Shown here piece after piece: positions 6,968-16,712 of a DNA stretch of 64,000 nt; the stretch's first letter is position 1; each line of letters begins with the position of its first letter. Made by a program: the position numbers and the translations under genes. Under the pieces are notes generated by a model. It was given only the letters and a program-made list of their open reading frames with translations. It ran no database searches and was not told the DNA's origin. Source of the DNA: Caulobacteraceae bacterium (lineage in GTDB: Bacteria > Pseudomonadota > Alphaproteobacteria > Caulobacterales > Caulobacteraceae); NCBI GenBank assembly GCA_019247715.1, contig JAFBAO010000037.1, forward strand, positions 1 through 64,000, read 5' to 3'.

Positions 6968-9913
6968 TTGGGCCTGCGCCAGCTCCGTCGCGTCTCGGCG
7001 GCGGCGATCGCCATGGTCGCCGCCGCCGTCGCGCCCGTGGCGGCCGAGACCCCGGTCCCGGACGGGCCGGGCCTCACCGTGCGGGTGGGCCAGGCTCAGG
7101 ACTTTTCCCGCGTCGAGTTCCACTGGGCGGGCCTGACGCGGATGGGCGCCAAGCGCGAGGGCCAGACGCTCACCGTCAGCTTCGACCGGGACGCCAAGCC
7201 CGACCTCGCCAACCTCGCCGCGCCGCTCAGATGGGTGAAGTCGGCCAAGGCGGTCCACCAGGGCGGGGTCATCGCCTTTGTGTTCACCCTGGCCGACGAT
7301 GCGGACGCCAAGGTGGGGCGCGCCGACGGGACCGACTACGTCAACTTCTTCCAGAAGCCGGCCGCGGCGCCTGCGCCGGCCGGGGGCCCGAGCCCGGGAC
7401 GGCCCGATCCCGTCCCCATCGGCGGCGTCGTGGCGGTCCGCGCCTCCCTCGCCGGCGCCCAGCTGCGGCTGGACTTCCCCTGGCGCAATCCCTGCGGCGC
7501 GGCGGTGTTCCGGCGGGGCGACGCGATCTGGATCGTGTTCGACGCCGTGGCCAAGATCGATCTCGGCCAGGCGCCCAAGGACGTCGCCCAGTACGCCTCG
7601 ATGCAGGCCCTTTCCGGGCCCGGCTACACCGCCGTCCGCATCGCCACCCGCGCCCCGGAAGCCTTCGTCGCCCAGGCCGACGGCGCCGACTGGGGGCTCA
7701 CGCTCCAGCCCTTCACCCACCCGCCGTTCACGCCGGTGGCGCTGAAGCGCGACGACTCCAGCGGGCCCAGTGTCCTGACGGCCGAGGTGGCGGGGGCGAG
7801 CGGGGTTTTCTGGGTGTCCGACCCGGCGGTGGGGGACCGGCTGGCGGTGGTCACCGCCCCCGCTCCGGCCAAGGGGCTCCCCACCCGCCGCGACTTCGTG
7901 GACTTCTCGCTGCTGGGCTCGGCCCAGGGCCTGGCGGTGGAGCCCCACGCCGACGACCTCACCGTCACCGCCAGCGGCGACATCGTCAGTATCGGCCGCC
8001 CGAAGGGGCTGGTCCTCTCGCCGGCCGACGCCGGCGCGCGGATGGCGGCGGCGTCCTTCGACGCGCCCAAGGCCGCCGCGATCCCGGGCCTGATCGGCGA
8101 CGATTGGGGCAAGCTGGGCGCCGCCGGCTTCGTCGCCCGCCGCGACGCCCTGGCCGCGTCCGTGGTGGAGGAGGAGGCCAAGGGGCTGGAGGGGCCGACG
8201 GCGGCCCACATCGCCTTCGCCCGGTTCCTGATCGGCTCGCAGCTCTCGTTCGAAGCCGTCGGCGTGCTCGACGACGCCTTCCGCACCCATCCCGGCCTCG
8301 GCGGCGAGGCCGAGTTCCGCGCCCTTCGCGGCATGGCCCGGGCCATGGCCCGCCGCTACAAGGAGGCCGAGACCGACCTCACCTCGCCCACCCTGGACGA
8401 CAATCCGCCCGCCAGCCTCTGGCGGGGCTACGTCTTCGCCGAGCAGAGCCAGTGGCCCGACGCCCGGCGCGAGTTCGCCGCCGGGGCCAAGGCGCTGGCC
8501 CAATTCCCGCCGACCTGGAAGGCCCGCTTCGCCAGGGCGGCCGCCGAGACCGCCCTGGCGCTCGGCGACATCGCCGGCGCCCATAGCTGGATCAACTACG
8601 CCCTGGCGTCCGGCGCCGATCCGATGGAGCAGGCCCAGAGCCAGCTCGTCCAGGCGCGCCTCGCCGAGCAGCAAGGCGACGCGGCGGCGGCGCTCGTCCA
8701 GTACCAGGCCCTGGCGCAGAACCCGCAGGACTTCATCGCCGGGCCGGCCCTGCTGCACGCCGCCCAGATCCAGCTCAACCTCGGCAAGATCACCCCGGCC
8801 CAGGCCGCTTCGGCATTCGACGGGCTCCGCTACCGCTGGCGCGGCGGGACGTTCGAGCTGGAGACGATCCGCGCCCTCGGCAGGCTCTATCTCGGCCAGG
8901 GACGCTATCGCGAGGCGCTCGAGGCCCTGCGCTCGGCGGGCCAGCACCTTCCGGACCTGCCCGAGGCGGTGCAGCTGCAGGCGGACCTCGCGGCGGCGTT
9001 CCGCAACCTCTTCCTCAACGGTGGCGCCGACGGGCTGCAGCCGGTCCAGGCGCTGGCGCTGTTCTACGACTTCAAGGAGCTGACCCCGGTGGGCGAGGAC
9101 GGCGACACCATGGTGCGCCGGCTGACCCGGCGGCTGGTGGACGTGGACCTGCTGCCCCAGGCCGAGCAACTGCTGAAGTACCAGGCGGACAATCGGCTCG
9201 AAGGGGTCCCAAAAGCTCAGGTCGCCACCGACCTGGCGGTGATCTACCTGATGGACCAGCGGCCCGAGGATGCGCTGGACGCCATCAACGGTTCGCGCAC
9301 CACCGTGCTGCCGAACGCCCTCAACCTGCAGCGCCGGGTGGTCGCCGCGCGCGCCCTGGCCGCCCTTGGCCAATACGACGGGGCCGCCGAGATGCTCGGA
9401 TCCGACGCCTCGCCCGACGCGGCCGAAGCGCGCGCCGAGATCTGCTGGCGGCAGAAGGCCTGGCCGCAGGCCGGCGCCCTGTTCGAGAAGCTGCTGGCCG
9501 ACCGCTACAAGAGCCCCGGGCCGATGAGCTCGGAAGAGGAGGGGCGGCTGCTCCGGGCGGCGGTCGCCTATTCGCTGGCCGGCGACGATGTCGCGCTGGC
9601 GCGACTCCGGGGGGAGTACGCTGGCTTCACGGCCGGGGCGCGCAACCCCGAGGCCCTGCGCGTCGCCCTCTCCGGCATCGACCAGGGACGGATCTCGCTC
9701 GCCGACTTCAGCCGCATCGCCGCCGACAACCAGATTTTCGAGGGCTGGGTCGACAAGATGAAGGCGCGCTTCCGGGCGGCGGCCCCGCCCGCGCCCAGGG
9801 CGCCCATGGCGATGGCCCAGCCGGCCGCGCCGGCCGCCGAGCCGCCGGCCTCCGCCCCGGCCCGGGTGGCCAACAAGACCGCCGCGCGCGGACGGGCGCC
9901 CAGCCGAACGTAA
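6968..9913 (+). CDS. Large secreted tetratricopeptide-repeat protein of the fliLM operon
   Basis: Encodes 981 residues, starting 6 nt after the MotE-like gene. The TTG at 6968 gives a good signal peptide (GLRQLRRVSAAAIAMVAAAVAPVAA), so the protein should be periplasmic. The first 110 residues or so look like a beta-rich AMIN-like domain (LTVRVGQAQDFSRVEFHWAG); roughly 380-900 consists of TPR-like helical pairs (ALGRLYLGQGRYREALEALR; ATDLAVIYLMDQRPEDALDAI). The C-terminus is Ala/Pro-rich. Operon context suggests a scaffold for motor or stator parts at the cell wall, but no function is established. An ATG start at 7013 would cut the signal peptide. Confidence 0.8.
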   Translation: MGLRQLRRVSAAAIAMVAAAVAPVAAETPVPDGPGLTVRVGQAQDFSRVEFHWAGLTRMGAKREGQTLTVSFDRDAKPDLANLAAPLRWVKSAKAVHQGGVIAFVFTLADDADAKVGRADGTDYVNFFQKPAAAPAPAGGPSPGRPDPVPIGGVVAVRASLAGAQLRLDFPWRNPCGAAVFRRGDAIWIVFDAVAKIDLGQAPKDVAQYASMQALSGPGYTAVRIATRAPEAFVAQADGADWGLTLQPFTHPPFTPVALKRDDSSGPSVLTAEVAGASGVFWVSDPAVGDRLAVVTAPAPAKGLPTRRDFVDFSLLGSAQGLAVEPHADDLTVTASGDIVSIGRPKGLVLSPADAGARMAAASFDAPKAAAIPGLIGDDWGKLGAAGFVARRDALAASVVEEEAKGLEGPTAAHIAFARFLIGSQLSFEAVGVLDDAFRTHPGLGGEAEFRALRGMARAMARRYKEAETDLTSPTLDDNPPASLWRGYVFAEQSQWPDARREFAAGAKALAQFPPTWKARFARAAAETALALGDIAGAHSWINYALASGADPMEQAQSQLVQARLAEQQGDAAAALVQYQALAQNPQDFIAGPALLHAAQIQLNLGKITPAQAASAFDGLRYRWRGGTFELETIRALGRLYLGQGRYREALEALRSAGQHLPDLPEAVQLQADLAAAFRNLFLNGGADGLQPVQALALFYDFKELTPVGEDGDTMVRRLTRRLVDVDLLPQAEQLLKYQADNRLEGVPKAQVATDLAVIYLMDQRPEDALDAINGSRTTVLPNALNLQRRVVAARALAALGQYDGAAEMLGSDASPDAAEARAEICWRQKAWPQAGALFEKLLADRYKSPGPMSSEEEGRLLRAAVAYSLAGDDVALARLRGEYAGFTAGARNPEALRVALSGIDQGRISLADFSRIAADNQIFEGWVDKMKARFRAAAPPAPRAPMAMAQPAAPAAEPPASAPARVANKTAARGRAPSRT

Positions 9914-9915
9914 AA

Positions 9916-10422
9916 TCAGATGCGATAGAGCAGGTCGTCCGGATGGTGGGCGCCGCGGCGGCGGATCCGCGCCAGCCAGGGGCTCGCGAACTTGCCGGCG
10001 AGATCGTGCTGCTCGAAGTCGAACACCAGGGTCCGCTCCAGAATCCGCCATTCTCCGTCGCGCTTCTTGAAACGATCGAGGTAGCGGCCCGACAGCTCGA
10101 TGAAGACCTCCTCGCCGGAGTCGTCGACGAATTCGTGCCAGGCCAGGAAGTAGGATTCGCTGCGCGCCCCGTCGGCGGCGTCGAACTCCACCAGGATGTT
10201 GGTGAGGTGATGGGCGGTGCGCATGTGGCGGGTGGCTTCGATCACGTGTTCGGCGTACTCAGGCGCCGCCAGCTTCACCGTGGCATGGTCGTCCCAGGCG
10301 TCGGGCCAATAGACCTTGGCCAGCGCGTCCCGGTCGTGACGGTCGACGCCGCGGCAATAGAAGTAGAGCAGGTCCACGATGGCCTGGCGGTCCGCCAGCT
10401 GCTCCATCGAGTATGGCTTCAT
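9916..10422 (-). CDS. SnoaL-like / NTF2-fold family protein
   Basis: Encodes 168 residues of an alpha+beta barrel (NTF2/SnoaL) protein. It begins MKPYSMEQLADRQAIVDLLY with the family pattern FYCRGVDRHDRDALAKVYWPDA, then ESYFLAWHEF and SGRYLDRFKKRDGEWRI. Members include aromatic-ring dioxygenase small subunits, ketosteroid isomerases and dehydratases; this one is typical of uncharacterised SnoaL_4 proteins. The ATG at 10420-10422 is preceded by a strong AGGGAGGAAGGAC ribosome binding site, so the longer in-frame extension is rejected. It lies 50 nt downstream of the SulP gene. Substrate unknown. Confidence 0.8.
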   Translation of the reverse strand: MKPYSMEQLADRQAIVDLLYFYCRGVDRHDRDALAKVYWPDAWDDHATVKLAAPEYAEHVIEATRHMRTAHHLTNILVEFDAADGARSESYFLAWHEFVDDSGEEVFIELSGRYLDRFKKRDGEWRILERTLVFDFEQHDLAGKFASPWLARIRRRGAHHPDDLLYRI

Positions 10423-10472
10423 GTCCTTCCTCCCTGAATTTTCGCGCGCGCCGCCGCTCCGCCTCTCGTGCT

Positions 10473-12173
10473 TCAGCGCAGCCGGCCGGCCGGACCCTTG
10501 GCCAAAGCCCCCACGGCCTCGTCGACGCTCCGGAAGATATGATCCTTTCCGAGGCGGGCCGTGAGCCCGAAACGGTCGAAGGCCGCTTGCGCGCGCACCG
10601 ACTCCAGCCGGGCGACGGCGAAGTCCGTCCCCGCCGCCCGCGCCTTGCCGATCATCTCGATGAGGATGTCGGCGGCGGTGAAGTCGATCTCGGCGACGCT
10701 GCTGGCCTCGAAGACGAACAGGCGCACGCCCTCGTCGGCCCGCAGCGCCTGGGCAAGACCGCGCCGAAGGGTGAAGGCGTTCAGGAAGCACAGCGGGGCT
10801 TGAAAGCCCATCACCCGCACCTCCGGCAGGCGCTCGCCGGGCGCCTGCGCGTCCGCGGGCCACCAGACGGTGGTTCCCGGCACCCGCTCGAACGGAACGA
10901 GCTGCGAGCGGGTGATGGTGAAGACGCCGTGCGCCAGCGACAGGAAGATGGCGATCGCCGCCCCGGTCTCGACGGGCAGGGCGAAGACCAGCGTGGCCGT
11001 CAGAAGAGCGAGGGCGAATTCCGAGCGCGCGCGGGCGAAGATCCTGACGAAATCACGCAGGTGGAAGATCCGCACGGAAACGAACACCAACACCCCGGCC
11101 AGCGCCGCCACCGGAGTCCTGGCCATCAGTCCGGTCCCGAGCGCCGCCAGCAGCAGGACCGCGCCGGCCGCCGTCAGGCCGGCCCACTGGGAGCGGCCTC
11201 CGGTCTCGGCGACTGCTCCGGTGCGCGGCGGACTGGCGTTCACCGGGAAGCCTCCGAAGAGGCCGGCGAGCACCCCTGCGAGGCCGACGCCGACGTAGTC
11301 TCGGTCGACGTCCGGGTCGCCGTCCTCGCCACTGAAGGCGCGGGTGGTGGCGGCGGTCTGCACCATCACCACCAGCGAGACCACGGCCGCGAGCCCGACC
11401 AGGGGCCGGAACGTCTCGAAGTCGGGGCTCGGCAGATGCAGCTCCGGCAGGCCGCCCCGGATCGCACCCAGGACCGCCACGCCCCGGTGGTCGAGGCCGA
11501 AGGCGATGGTGGCGAGCGTCGCGCCGACCAGGCCGACGAGCGCGCCGGGGATGCGGGCGTCGATCCGCTCCGCCGCCAGGGTGACGGCGAAGACGCCGAG
11601 GCCCAGCGCCGCGGCGATCGGCTGAACCCGCCGCGCCTCGCGCGCAAGCGCCGCCAGGCGCCGATAGACGTCCCCGTGCGTCTCCGGGAGGCCGAGCAGC
11701 GCCGGCAGCTGGGAGAGCAGGATCAAGAGGGCGATCCCGGCCAGGAATCCCGTGGTCACCGGCCGCGAGAGCAGGTCGGCGATCCAGCCCAGCCGCAGCA
11801 GGCCGGCGGCGGTAACGGTCAGGCCGATCATCAGGGCCAGCACCGCGGCGAGGTCGGCGTAACGGGCGCTTCCCGCGGCGGCTAGGACGGCGAGGCTGCC
11901 GGCGAAGATCGGGGTGATGGTGGAATCCGCGCCGGCCGACAACACCCGGCTCGCCCCGAAGACGGCGAAACCGACGCTGGCCGCCACGAAGACCATGAGG
12001 CCGACCTCGGGTGCAAAGCCGCCGAGCCGGGCGGTGGCCATCTGTTCGGGAATCGCGATGGCGGCCAAGGTCAGCCCCGCCGCCAGGTCGGGGCCGATGG
12101 CGCCTAGTGATGCGCCCGCGAAGGCCCTCAGGATCGGCCAGGGCTTCTTGTCGGTCCCCGGAGGATTTTCCAC
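10473..12173 (-). CDS. SulP-family anion transporter with STAS domain
   Basis: Inner-membrane SLC26/SulP transporter of 566 residues. The N-terminal two thirds hold 11-14 hydrophobic helices starting LAAGLTLAAIAIPEQMATAR, the SulP signature region, with FGGFPVNASPPRTGAVAETGGRSQ farther on. A STAS domain occupies about 435-560 (VRVMGFQAPLCFLNAFTLRRGL, and FEASSVAEIDFTAADILIEM). Substrates in the family include sulfate, bicarbonate and C4-dicarboxylates; nothing here decides which. No carbonic anhydrase or sulfur gene is adjacent. It is downstream of cckA on the same strand (50 nt). Confidence 0.9.
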   Translation of the reverse strand: MENPPGTDKKPWPILRAFAGASLGAIGPDLAAGLTLAAIAIPEQMATARLGGFAPEVGLMVFVAASVGFAVFGASRVLSAGADSTITPIFAGSLAVLAAAGSARYADLAAVLALMIGLTVTAAGLLRLGWIADLLSRPVTTGFLAGIALLILLSQLPALLGLPETHGDVYRRLAALAREARRVQPIAAALGLGVFAVTLAAERIDARIPGALVGLVGATLATIAFGLDHRGVAVLGAIRGGLPELHLPSPDFETFRPLVGLAAVVSLVVMVQTAATTRAFSGEDGDPDVDRDYVGVGLAGVLAGLFGGFPVNASPPRTGAVAETGGRSQWAGLTAAGAVLLLAALGTGLMARTPVAALAGVLVFVSVRIFHLRDFVRIFARARSEFALALLTATLVFALPVETGAAIAIFLSLAHGVFTITRSQLVPFERVPGTTVWWPADAQAPGERLPEVRVMGFQAPLCFLNAFTLRRGLAQALRADEGVRLFVFEASSVAEIDFTAADILIEMIGKARAAGTDFAVARLESVRAQAAFDRFGLTARLGKDHIFRSVDEAVGALAKGPAGRLR

Positions 12174-12223
12174 GCCTCGAGCCTAGACCGCGCAGGGCCG
12201 CGCGGCCATCCGGACGAGCCGCC

Positions 12224-14302
12224 TCAGGCCGCCTGGAGTTGCTGCTTCACGCGCTCGGCGAGGGTGGCGATGTTGATCGGCTTGGGCAGGAAGGAGACGC
12301 CCTGCTCGCCCTCCAGCAGATCCGAGAACTCCGCCTCGGCGTAACCGGAGATGAACATCACCGGCGCGTCGCCGAGATAGCCGCGGGCCTTCTTGAGCAG
12401 GGTCGGCCCATCGATGCCCGGCATGATCACGTCCGAGATCATCAGGTCGATCTTCCCGGCGTGGGCTTCGGCCAGCACCAGGGCCTCTTCCCCGTCCGCC
12501 GCCTCCAGCACCTCGTAGCCGCGCGCGCGCAGCAGCCGGGCGGCGACGCCGCGCACCGCGTCCTCGTCCTCGACGAAGAGGATCCGGCCGGCCCCGGAAA
12601 GGTCGCGGGCCGCGACACGGCCGCGCGGCGCGGCGGGGGCGGGGGGCTCCACCAGGACCGGCGGCTCGTAGACCGGCAGGAATATCCGGAAGGCCGCGCC
12701 GGTCCCCGGCTTGGAATCGACGCTGATCCAGCCGTCCGACTGCTTGACCACGCCGTAGACCGTGGCCAGTCCCAGCCCGGTGCCTTCGCCGACCGGCTTG
12801 GTGGTGAAGAAGGGATCGAAGATCTTGGCCAGGGCCTCGGGCGGGATGCCGGGCCCGTCGTCCGCCACCTCGATGAGCGCCATCTCGCCCATCGGTTCGC
12901 CGGCGTAGCCGAGGGCGGTCGCCTCGGCGTGGGAAAGCCGCGCCGTCTTCAGCTTCACCGTTCCCCCGCCCTGGCTGCGCACCGCGTCGCGGGCGTTCAC
13001 CACCAGGTTCATGATGGCGTTCTCGAGCTGGGCCTTGTCGGCCCGCACCATGGGCAGGTTGCGGCCGTAGTCGGTGACCAGGCGCACGTCGGCGCGGATC
13101 AGCCGCCGCAGCAGCACCTCGGCGTCGCTGATCAGCTCGCCCAGATCGAGCTTCTCGCGCTGGATCGTCGCCTTGCGCGAGAAGGTCAGCAGCTGGCTCA
13201 CCAGCTCGGCCGCGCGCAGGGCGATCTGGCGGATCTCGGAGAGCCCCTCGTAGGAGGGATCGCCGAGCGGGTGGCGCAGCAGGAGCTCGTCGAGCCTGAG
13301 GCCGATGGCGGTCAAAAGGTTGTTGAAGTCGTGGGCGACGCCGCCGGCCAGCTGGCCGATCGCCTGCATCTTGGTGGACTGGGCGAGCTGGGCCTGCATC
13401 TGCTTCTGCTCGGTGACGTCCATCAGGTAGGCGATCCAGCCGCCGTCGCGGCCGATCAGGTAGAGCTGGGCGACGCTGTCCGGCCGTGCGCCGGGGATCA
13501 CCTCGAAGGGGCCGGCGCGGCCGGCCGCAAGGCTGGCGGCCGCCTCCTTGCGGCCTGGCTCGGCGAGCAGGGCGCTGAGGGTGAGGCCCGGGGCGAGGGG
13601 GCGTCCGGCGACCGCGCCCCAGGCCTCGTTGGCCTCGGCGATCGCCCCCTCGAAGGGGTCGACCCCCTCGATGAGGGCGGCGCCGAAGGGAGAAGCGGCG
13701 GCGAAGGCGTCGAGGGCCGGCCGGGCGGCCGGGTGCGCGGGGGCCCCCGCCGCCGGTTCTAAGGGGCCTTCGGGCGCGCCGGGCCAGAGCCGCAGCAGCA
13801 GACGATCGGCGGGCAAGGCGGCCGCCTCGAGCCGGCGGACCGCGCCGCCGATCTCGAGCATCGCCTCGGCCCGACCCTCGCGGCGCGCGGCCCTAAGGGT
13901 TGCGTAGAGCGCTTCACCGCCCGGAACCGCGGCGAGGCGGCGAGCGCCCTGCGCCTGCATCCAGGCTTCGTTGGCGCCTTCGAGGGTCCCGTCGGCCCGG
14001 ATCACCGCGGCCGGCTCCGCGAGCGCGTGCGCGAGGGCGCCGGCGTCCAGGTCGGCCGAGCCTGCGCGGGCGCCGGACCTGAGGGCGAGGAGCACCATCG
14101 CCAGCACCACGGCCGCGGCCGTCAGCAGCGCCGCCCCCACGATGGTCGCCGGGGCGGCGAGGAAGCCCGCCGCCGAGGCGGGACCGGCGGCGACGAGCGG
14201 GACCGCCCCGATGACGGCGGCGCGGGCCGCCCGCGCGGCCCATCGCCCGGCGCCTCGTCCCGTCCTTGGCGAACCGTCGGCCATGTTCCAGCCGCGCTCC
14301 AT
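12224..14302 (-). CDS. cckA: Hybrid sensor histidine kinase/phosphatase CckA
   Basis: Master cell-cycle kinase that feeds phosphate through ChpT to CtrA and CpdR. It has 692 residues: two transmembrane helices (about 28-46 and 49-74), PAS-like sensory segments, a HisKA domain with AHDFNN (His324), an ATPase domain (N-box [25 protein letters not shown]), and a C-terminal receiver with ISDVIMPG (Asp624) and Lys674 in PKPINIATL. Length and architecture match Caulobacter CckA. The start 14302 (MERGWNM) has GGCGGA upstream; an in-frame ATG at 14284 is the alternative. It lies 29 nt after flhB and is probably read with fliQ-fliR-flhB. Confidence 0.95.
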   Translation of the reverse strand: MERGWNMADGSPRTGRGAGRWAARAARAAVIGAVPLVAAGPASAAGFLAAPATIVGAALLTAAAVVLAMVLLALRSGARAGSADLDAGALAHALAEPAAVIRADGTLEGANEAWMQAQGARRLAAVPGGEALYATLRAARREGRAEAMLEIGGAVRRLEAAALPADRLLLRLWPGAPEGPLEPAAGAPAHPAARPALDAFAAASPFGAALIEGVDPFEGAIAEANEAWGAVAGRPLAPGLTLSALLAEPGRKEAAASLAAGRAGPFEVIPGARPDSVAQLYLIGRDGGWIAYLMDVTEQKQMQAQLAQSTKMQAIGQLAGGVAHDFNNLLTAIGLRLDELLLRHPLGDPSYEGLSEIRQIALRAAELVSQLLTFSRKATIQREKLDLGELISDAEVLLRRLIRADVRLVTDYGRNLPMVRADKAQLENAIMNLVVNARDAVRSQGGGTVKLKTARLSHAEATALGYAGEPMGEMALIEVADDGPGIPPEALAKIFDPFFTTKPVGEGTGLGLATVYGVVKQSDGWISVDSKPGTGAAFRIFLPVYEPPVLVEPPAPAAPRGRVAARDLSGAGRILFVEDEDAVRGVAARLLRARGYEVLEAADGEEALVLAEAHAGKIDLMISDVIMPGIDGPTLLKKARGYLGDAPVMFISGYAEAEFSDLLEGEQGVSFLPKPINIATLAERVKQQLQAA

Positions 14303-14331
14303 GTTCCGCCGGCGGCCGCCGAGCCGCCGAA

Positions 14332-15441
14332 TCAGGCCCCGATGATAGCCGTTTGCGGCCGCGCTGGCCGAACGCGGCCTGGACGACGGCCGGCGAAGAT
14401 GAAGCCGATGATCTTCGCCACCGCCTCGTAGTGCTGCTGGGGAATGATCTGGTCCACCTCGACGGCGCCGTAGAGCGCCCGCGCCAGCGGCGGGTCCTCC
14501 ACCACCGGCACCCCGTGCGCCTCGGCCACCTCGCGGATCTTGAGGGCGATGGCGTCCGCCCCCTTGGCCACGCATTCCGGGGCGGGGGTCAGGCCCTGCT
14601 CGTAGCGGAGCGCGACGGCGAAGTGGGTGGGGTTGGCCACCACCACCGTCGCCTTGGGGACCGCCTGGATCATCCGCCGGCGGGCCCGCTCCAGCCGGAT
14701 CTGCCGCTGGCGCGCCTTCACGCGGGGATCGCCCTCGCTCTGGCGATAGTCCTCCTTCAGCTCCTCCTTGGTCATCCGCATCTTGGTGAGGAAGCGCTGG
14801 CGCTGCCAGAGGAAGTCGAGCAGGCCGCCCAGCGCCAAGAGGGCGATCACCGCCAGCATCAGGCTGCGCGAGAGGTCGGCGCAGTAGGCGAGCGCGCCCA
14901 TGGCGCCCTGGCCCACCAGGCCCGGCAGCTCGCGGGCGTGCGGGGCGAGCACCCACCAGGCCAGCGCCCCCACCAGCAGCACCTTCAGGAGCGAGCGCAG
15001 GAAGGACATGAAGTTGTCGACGCCGAACAGGCGCTGGAAGCCGGCCGCCGGCGAGAGCCGCGACGGGTCCGGCCTGAGCTTGGCGGTGGTGAAGAGGAAG
15101 CCGTGCTGCACCACGTTGCCGGCCACGCCCGCCAGCACCGTGGCCCCCAGCACCGCCGCCATCGCCGGCGCGGCGGCCAGCATCACCTGCCAAGCGAGGC
15201 CGACGCCCGCCTGGCCCTTCAACTGCATGGTGTCCGGGTGGGCGAGGAAAGGCGTCAGGCCCTGGGCGAGGTTGCGCGAGAGCCAGCCGCCGCCGATGGC
15301 CACCGCCGCGAAGGCGCCGGCCAGCGCGAACGCCTGGGCGAGCTCGGCGGACTTGGGGACGTCGCCTTCCTTGCGGGCCTCTTCCAGCCGCCGGGGCGTG
15401 GCCTCTTCTGTGCGTGAGGCGGCGTCGCGCTCACCCGCCAT
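14332..15441 (-). CDS. flhB: Flagellar type III export protein FlhB
   Basis: Export-gate membrane protein that switches substrate class from rod/hook to filament. It has 369 residues: N-terminal EEATPRRLEEARKEGDVPKS, four transmembrane helices, and a cytoplasmic domain with the autocleavage motif N270-P271-T272-H273, cleaved between Asn and Pro in the family. The C-terminus after residue 345 is a basic tail (GRRPGRVRPARPQTA). It starts 3 nt after the fliR stop and belongs to fliQ-fliR-flhB-cckA. Confidence 0.97.
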   Translation of the reverse strand: MAGERDAASRTEEATPRRLEEARKEGDVPKSAELAQAFALAGAFAAVAIGGGWLSRNLAQGLTPFLAHPDTMQLKGQAGVGLAWQVMLAAAPAMAAVLGATVLAGVAGNVVQHGFLFTTAKLRPDPSRLSPAAGFQRLFGVDNFMSFLRSLLKVLLVGALAWWVLAPHARELPGLVGQGAMGALAYCADLSRSLMLAVIALLALGGLLDFLWQRQRFLTKMRMTKEELKEDYRQSEGDPRVKARQRQIRLERARRRMIQAVPKATVVVANPTHFAVALRYEQGLTPAPECVAKGADAIALKIREVAEAHGVPVVEDPPLARALYGAVEVDQIIPQQHYEAVAKIIGFIFAGRRPGRVRPARPQTAIIGA

Positions 15442-15444
15442 GGC

Positions 15445-16197
15445 TCAGACGAACGCCGCCAGGATTTCGCGGTACCGGTCCACCCAGAAGATGCCCATGG
15501 TCCCGAGGCTGAGCGCCAGCAGCGACAGGCCCAGCAGCACCTGCAGCGGCGCGGCGGCGAAGAAGATCTGGAACTGGGGCATGGCCCGTCCCACCAGCCC
15601 CGAGGCCAGGTTGAAGACCACCGAGAACACCGTCACCGGGGCGGCGAGCTGGATGCCGAGCGCGAAGGCGCCGCCCACCGTTCGGATGGCGAGTTGCGCG
15701 GCGTCGCCCGTGGGCGGGGCGTGTCCGTAGGGAAAGAGGCTGAAGGAGCGCACCATCGCGCCCACGAAGAGCTGGTGCAGGTCGGTGGTCATCACCAGCA
15801 CCACGCCCAGCAGGCTGAGGAATGAGGCGAGCGTCGAGCCCTGCTGGGCCATGGTGGGGTTGGCGGTCTGGGCGAAGGAGAGGGTTGTCTGGATCGACAT
15901 CACCTCGCCGGCGGTGGCGAGCGCCGCCAGGAACGCCCGCAGGATCGCCCCGATGGCGAGGCCGATGAGGATCTCGCGGATCACCTCGCCCACCAGCGCC
16001 CCGATGGTGGGAGGGATGGCCGGGAAGGCGCTCACGACCACCGGGGCGATCACCAGGGCCATCAGGAGGCTGAAGGCCAGCCGCACCTGGGCCGGCGCCG
16101 GCTGGTCGCCCAGCCCCGGCATGGTCATCACCATCGCCCCCACGCGGGCGAACACCAGGGCGGTGACGAAAACCTGCTGGGCGGTGGCGTGGAACAC
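15445..16197 (-). CDS. fliR: Flagellar type III export protein FliR
   Basis: Inner-membrane export-gate component that packs with FliP5FliQ4. It has 250 residues of almost continuous hydrophobic helices. Family stretches include FARVGAMVMTMPGLGDQ near the N-terminus, EVIREILIGLAIGAILRAF in the middle and AMPQFQIFFAAAPLQVLLGL near the C-terminus. It lies 7 nt after the fliQ stop and 3 nt before flhB, the usual order. Confidence 0.97.
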   Translation of the reverse strand: MFHATAQQVFVTALVFARVGAMVMTMPGLGDQPAPAQVRLAFSLLMALVIAPVVVSAFPAIPPTIGALVGEVIREILIGLAIGAILRAFLAALATAGEVMSIQTTLSFAQTANPTMAQQGSTLASFLSLLGVVLVMTTDLHQLFVGAMVRSFSLFPYGHAPPTGDAAQLAIRTVGGAFALGIQLAAPVTVFSVVFNLASGLVGRAMPQFQIFFAAAPLQVLLGLSLLALSLGTMGIFWVDRYREILAAFV

Positions 16198-16204
16198 CCC
16201 GGTC

Positions 16205-16468
16205 TCAGAGACTGGCGATGCGGGCCGCGATGTGGCGCATGAAGCCGGTGAGCAGCGCCCCCATCAGCGGCAGGAAGACCAGGAGCGAGAGGAAGATGGC
16301 GACGATCTTGGGGGCGTAGACGAGGGTCGCCTCCTGGATCTGGGTGAGCGCCTGCATCAGCCCGATCGCCACCCCCACCACCAGGCCCACGATGAGCACC
16401 GGGGCGCAGAGCTGGATGGTGAGCCAGATGGCGTCGCGGCCGATGTCGAGAACCTCGGCGCCGTTCAT
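16205..16468 (-). CDS. fliQ: Flagellar type III export protein FliQ
   Basis: Small export-gate subunit with two transmembrane helices. The 87 residues include the conserved AIWLTIQLCAPVLIVGLVVG and QALTQIQEATLVYAPKIVA. First gene of the fliQ-fliR-flhB-cckA series. A TTAACC half-site 48-54 nt upstream suggests CtrA control, as for fliQ in Caulobacter. Confidence 0.97.
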   Translation of the reverse strand: MNGAEVLDIGRDAIWLTIQLCAPVLIVGLVVGVAIGLMQALTQIQEATLVYAPKIVAIFLSLLVFLPLMGALLTGFMRHIAARIASL

Positions 16469-16515
16469 GGGAGCCTCCGATGGCGGGAAGGGAAGGGGGC
16501 CCAGCCTCTCCGAAC

Positions 16516-16524
16516 ATGGTTAAC
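16516..16524 (-). promoter_or_regulatory. CtrA-type half-site upstream of fliQ
   Basis: Minus-strand CGTTAACCATG contains GTTAACCAT, the well-conserved downstream half of Caulobacter early flagellar promoters. The expected upstream TTAA at 7-nt spacing is absent (GGAA there), so only a half-site is supported by sequence. Position, about 50 nt before the fliQ ATG, suits a CtrA-activated promoter. Apart from this, 16525-16712 holds no recognisable gene. Confidence 0.4.
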
Positions 16525-16712
16525 GGAACCTTCCGGCTGCGCCGCCTCAGCTTCAGCGTCGGCCCGAGACGGAAGTCCGCCAACTTCCCACGAACGGACC
16601 TTTTCAAGGGCCGGGGAGGGTGGAATCTCGCCCTTAGGCCCCGGCCAACAAACGTACATCCAGCCAACGTTAGGCAACGCCGGGTGTCCGCCGGTCTCCA
16701 GCTCCGAGGTGC

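Noticed and set aside
5294..10051. A very long open frame on the minus strand opposite fliM and the four genes after it (over 1500 codons)
   Set aside because: It is antisense to well-supported genes, is extremely Arg/Gly/His-rich, and arises from the high-GC codon pattern of the real strand.
9916..10863. Extended version of the SnoaL-like protein
   Set aside because: The upstream part overlaps the SulP gene and a strong ribosome site precedes the internal ATG at 10422.
12224..15193. A longer frame extending cckA upstream through flhB
   Set aside because: The extra part is Arg/Gly-rich nonsense overlapping the clearly coding flhB frame.
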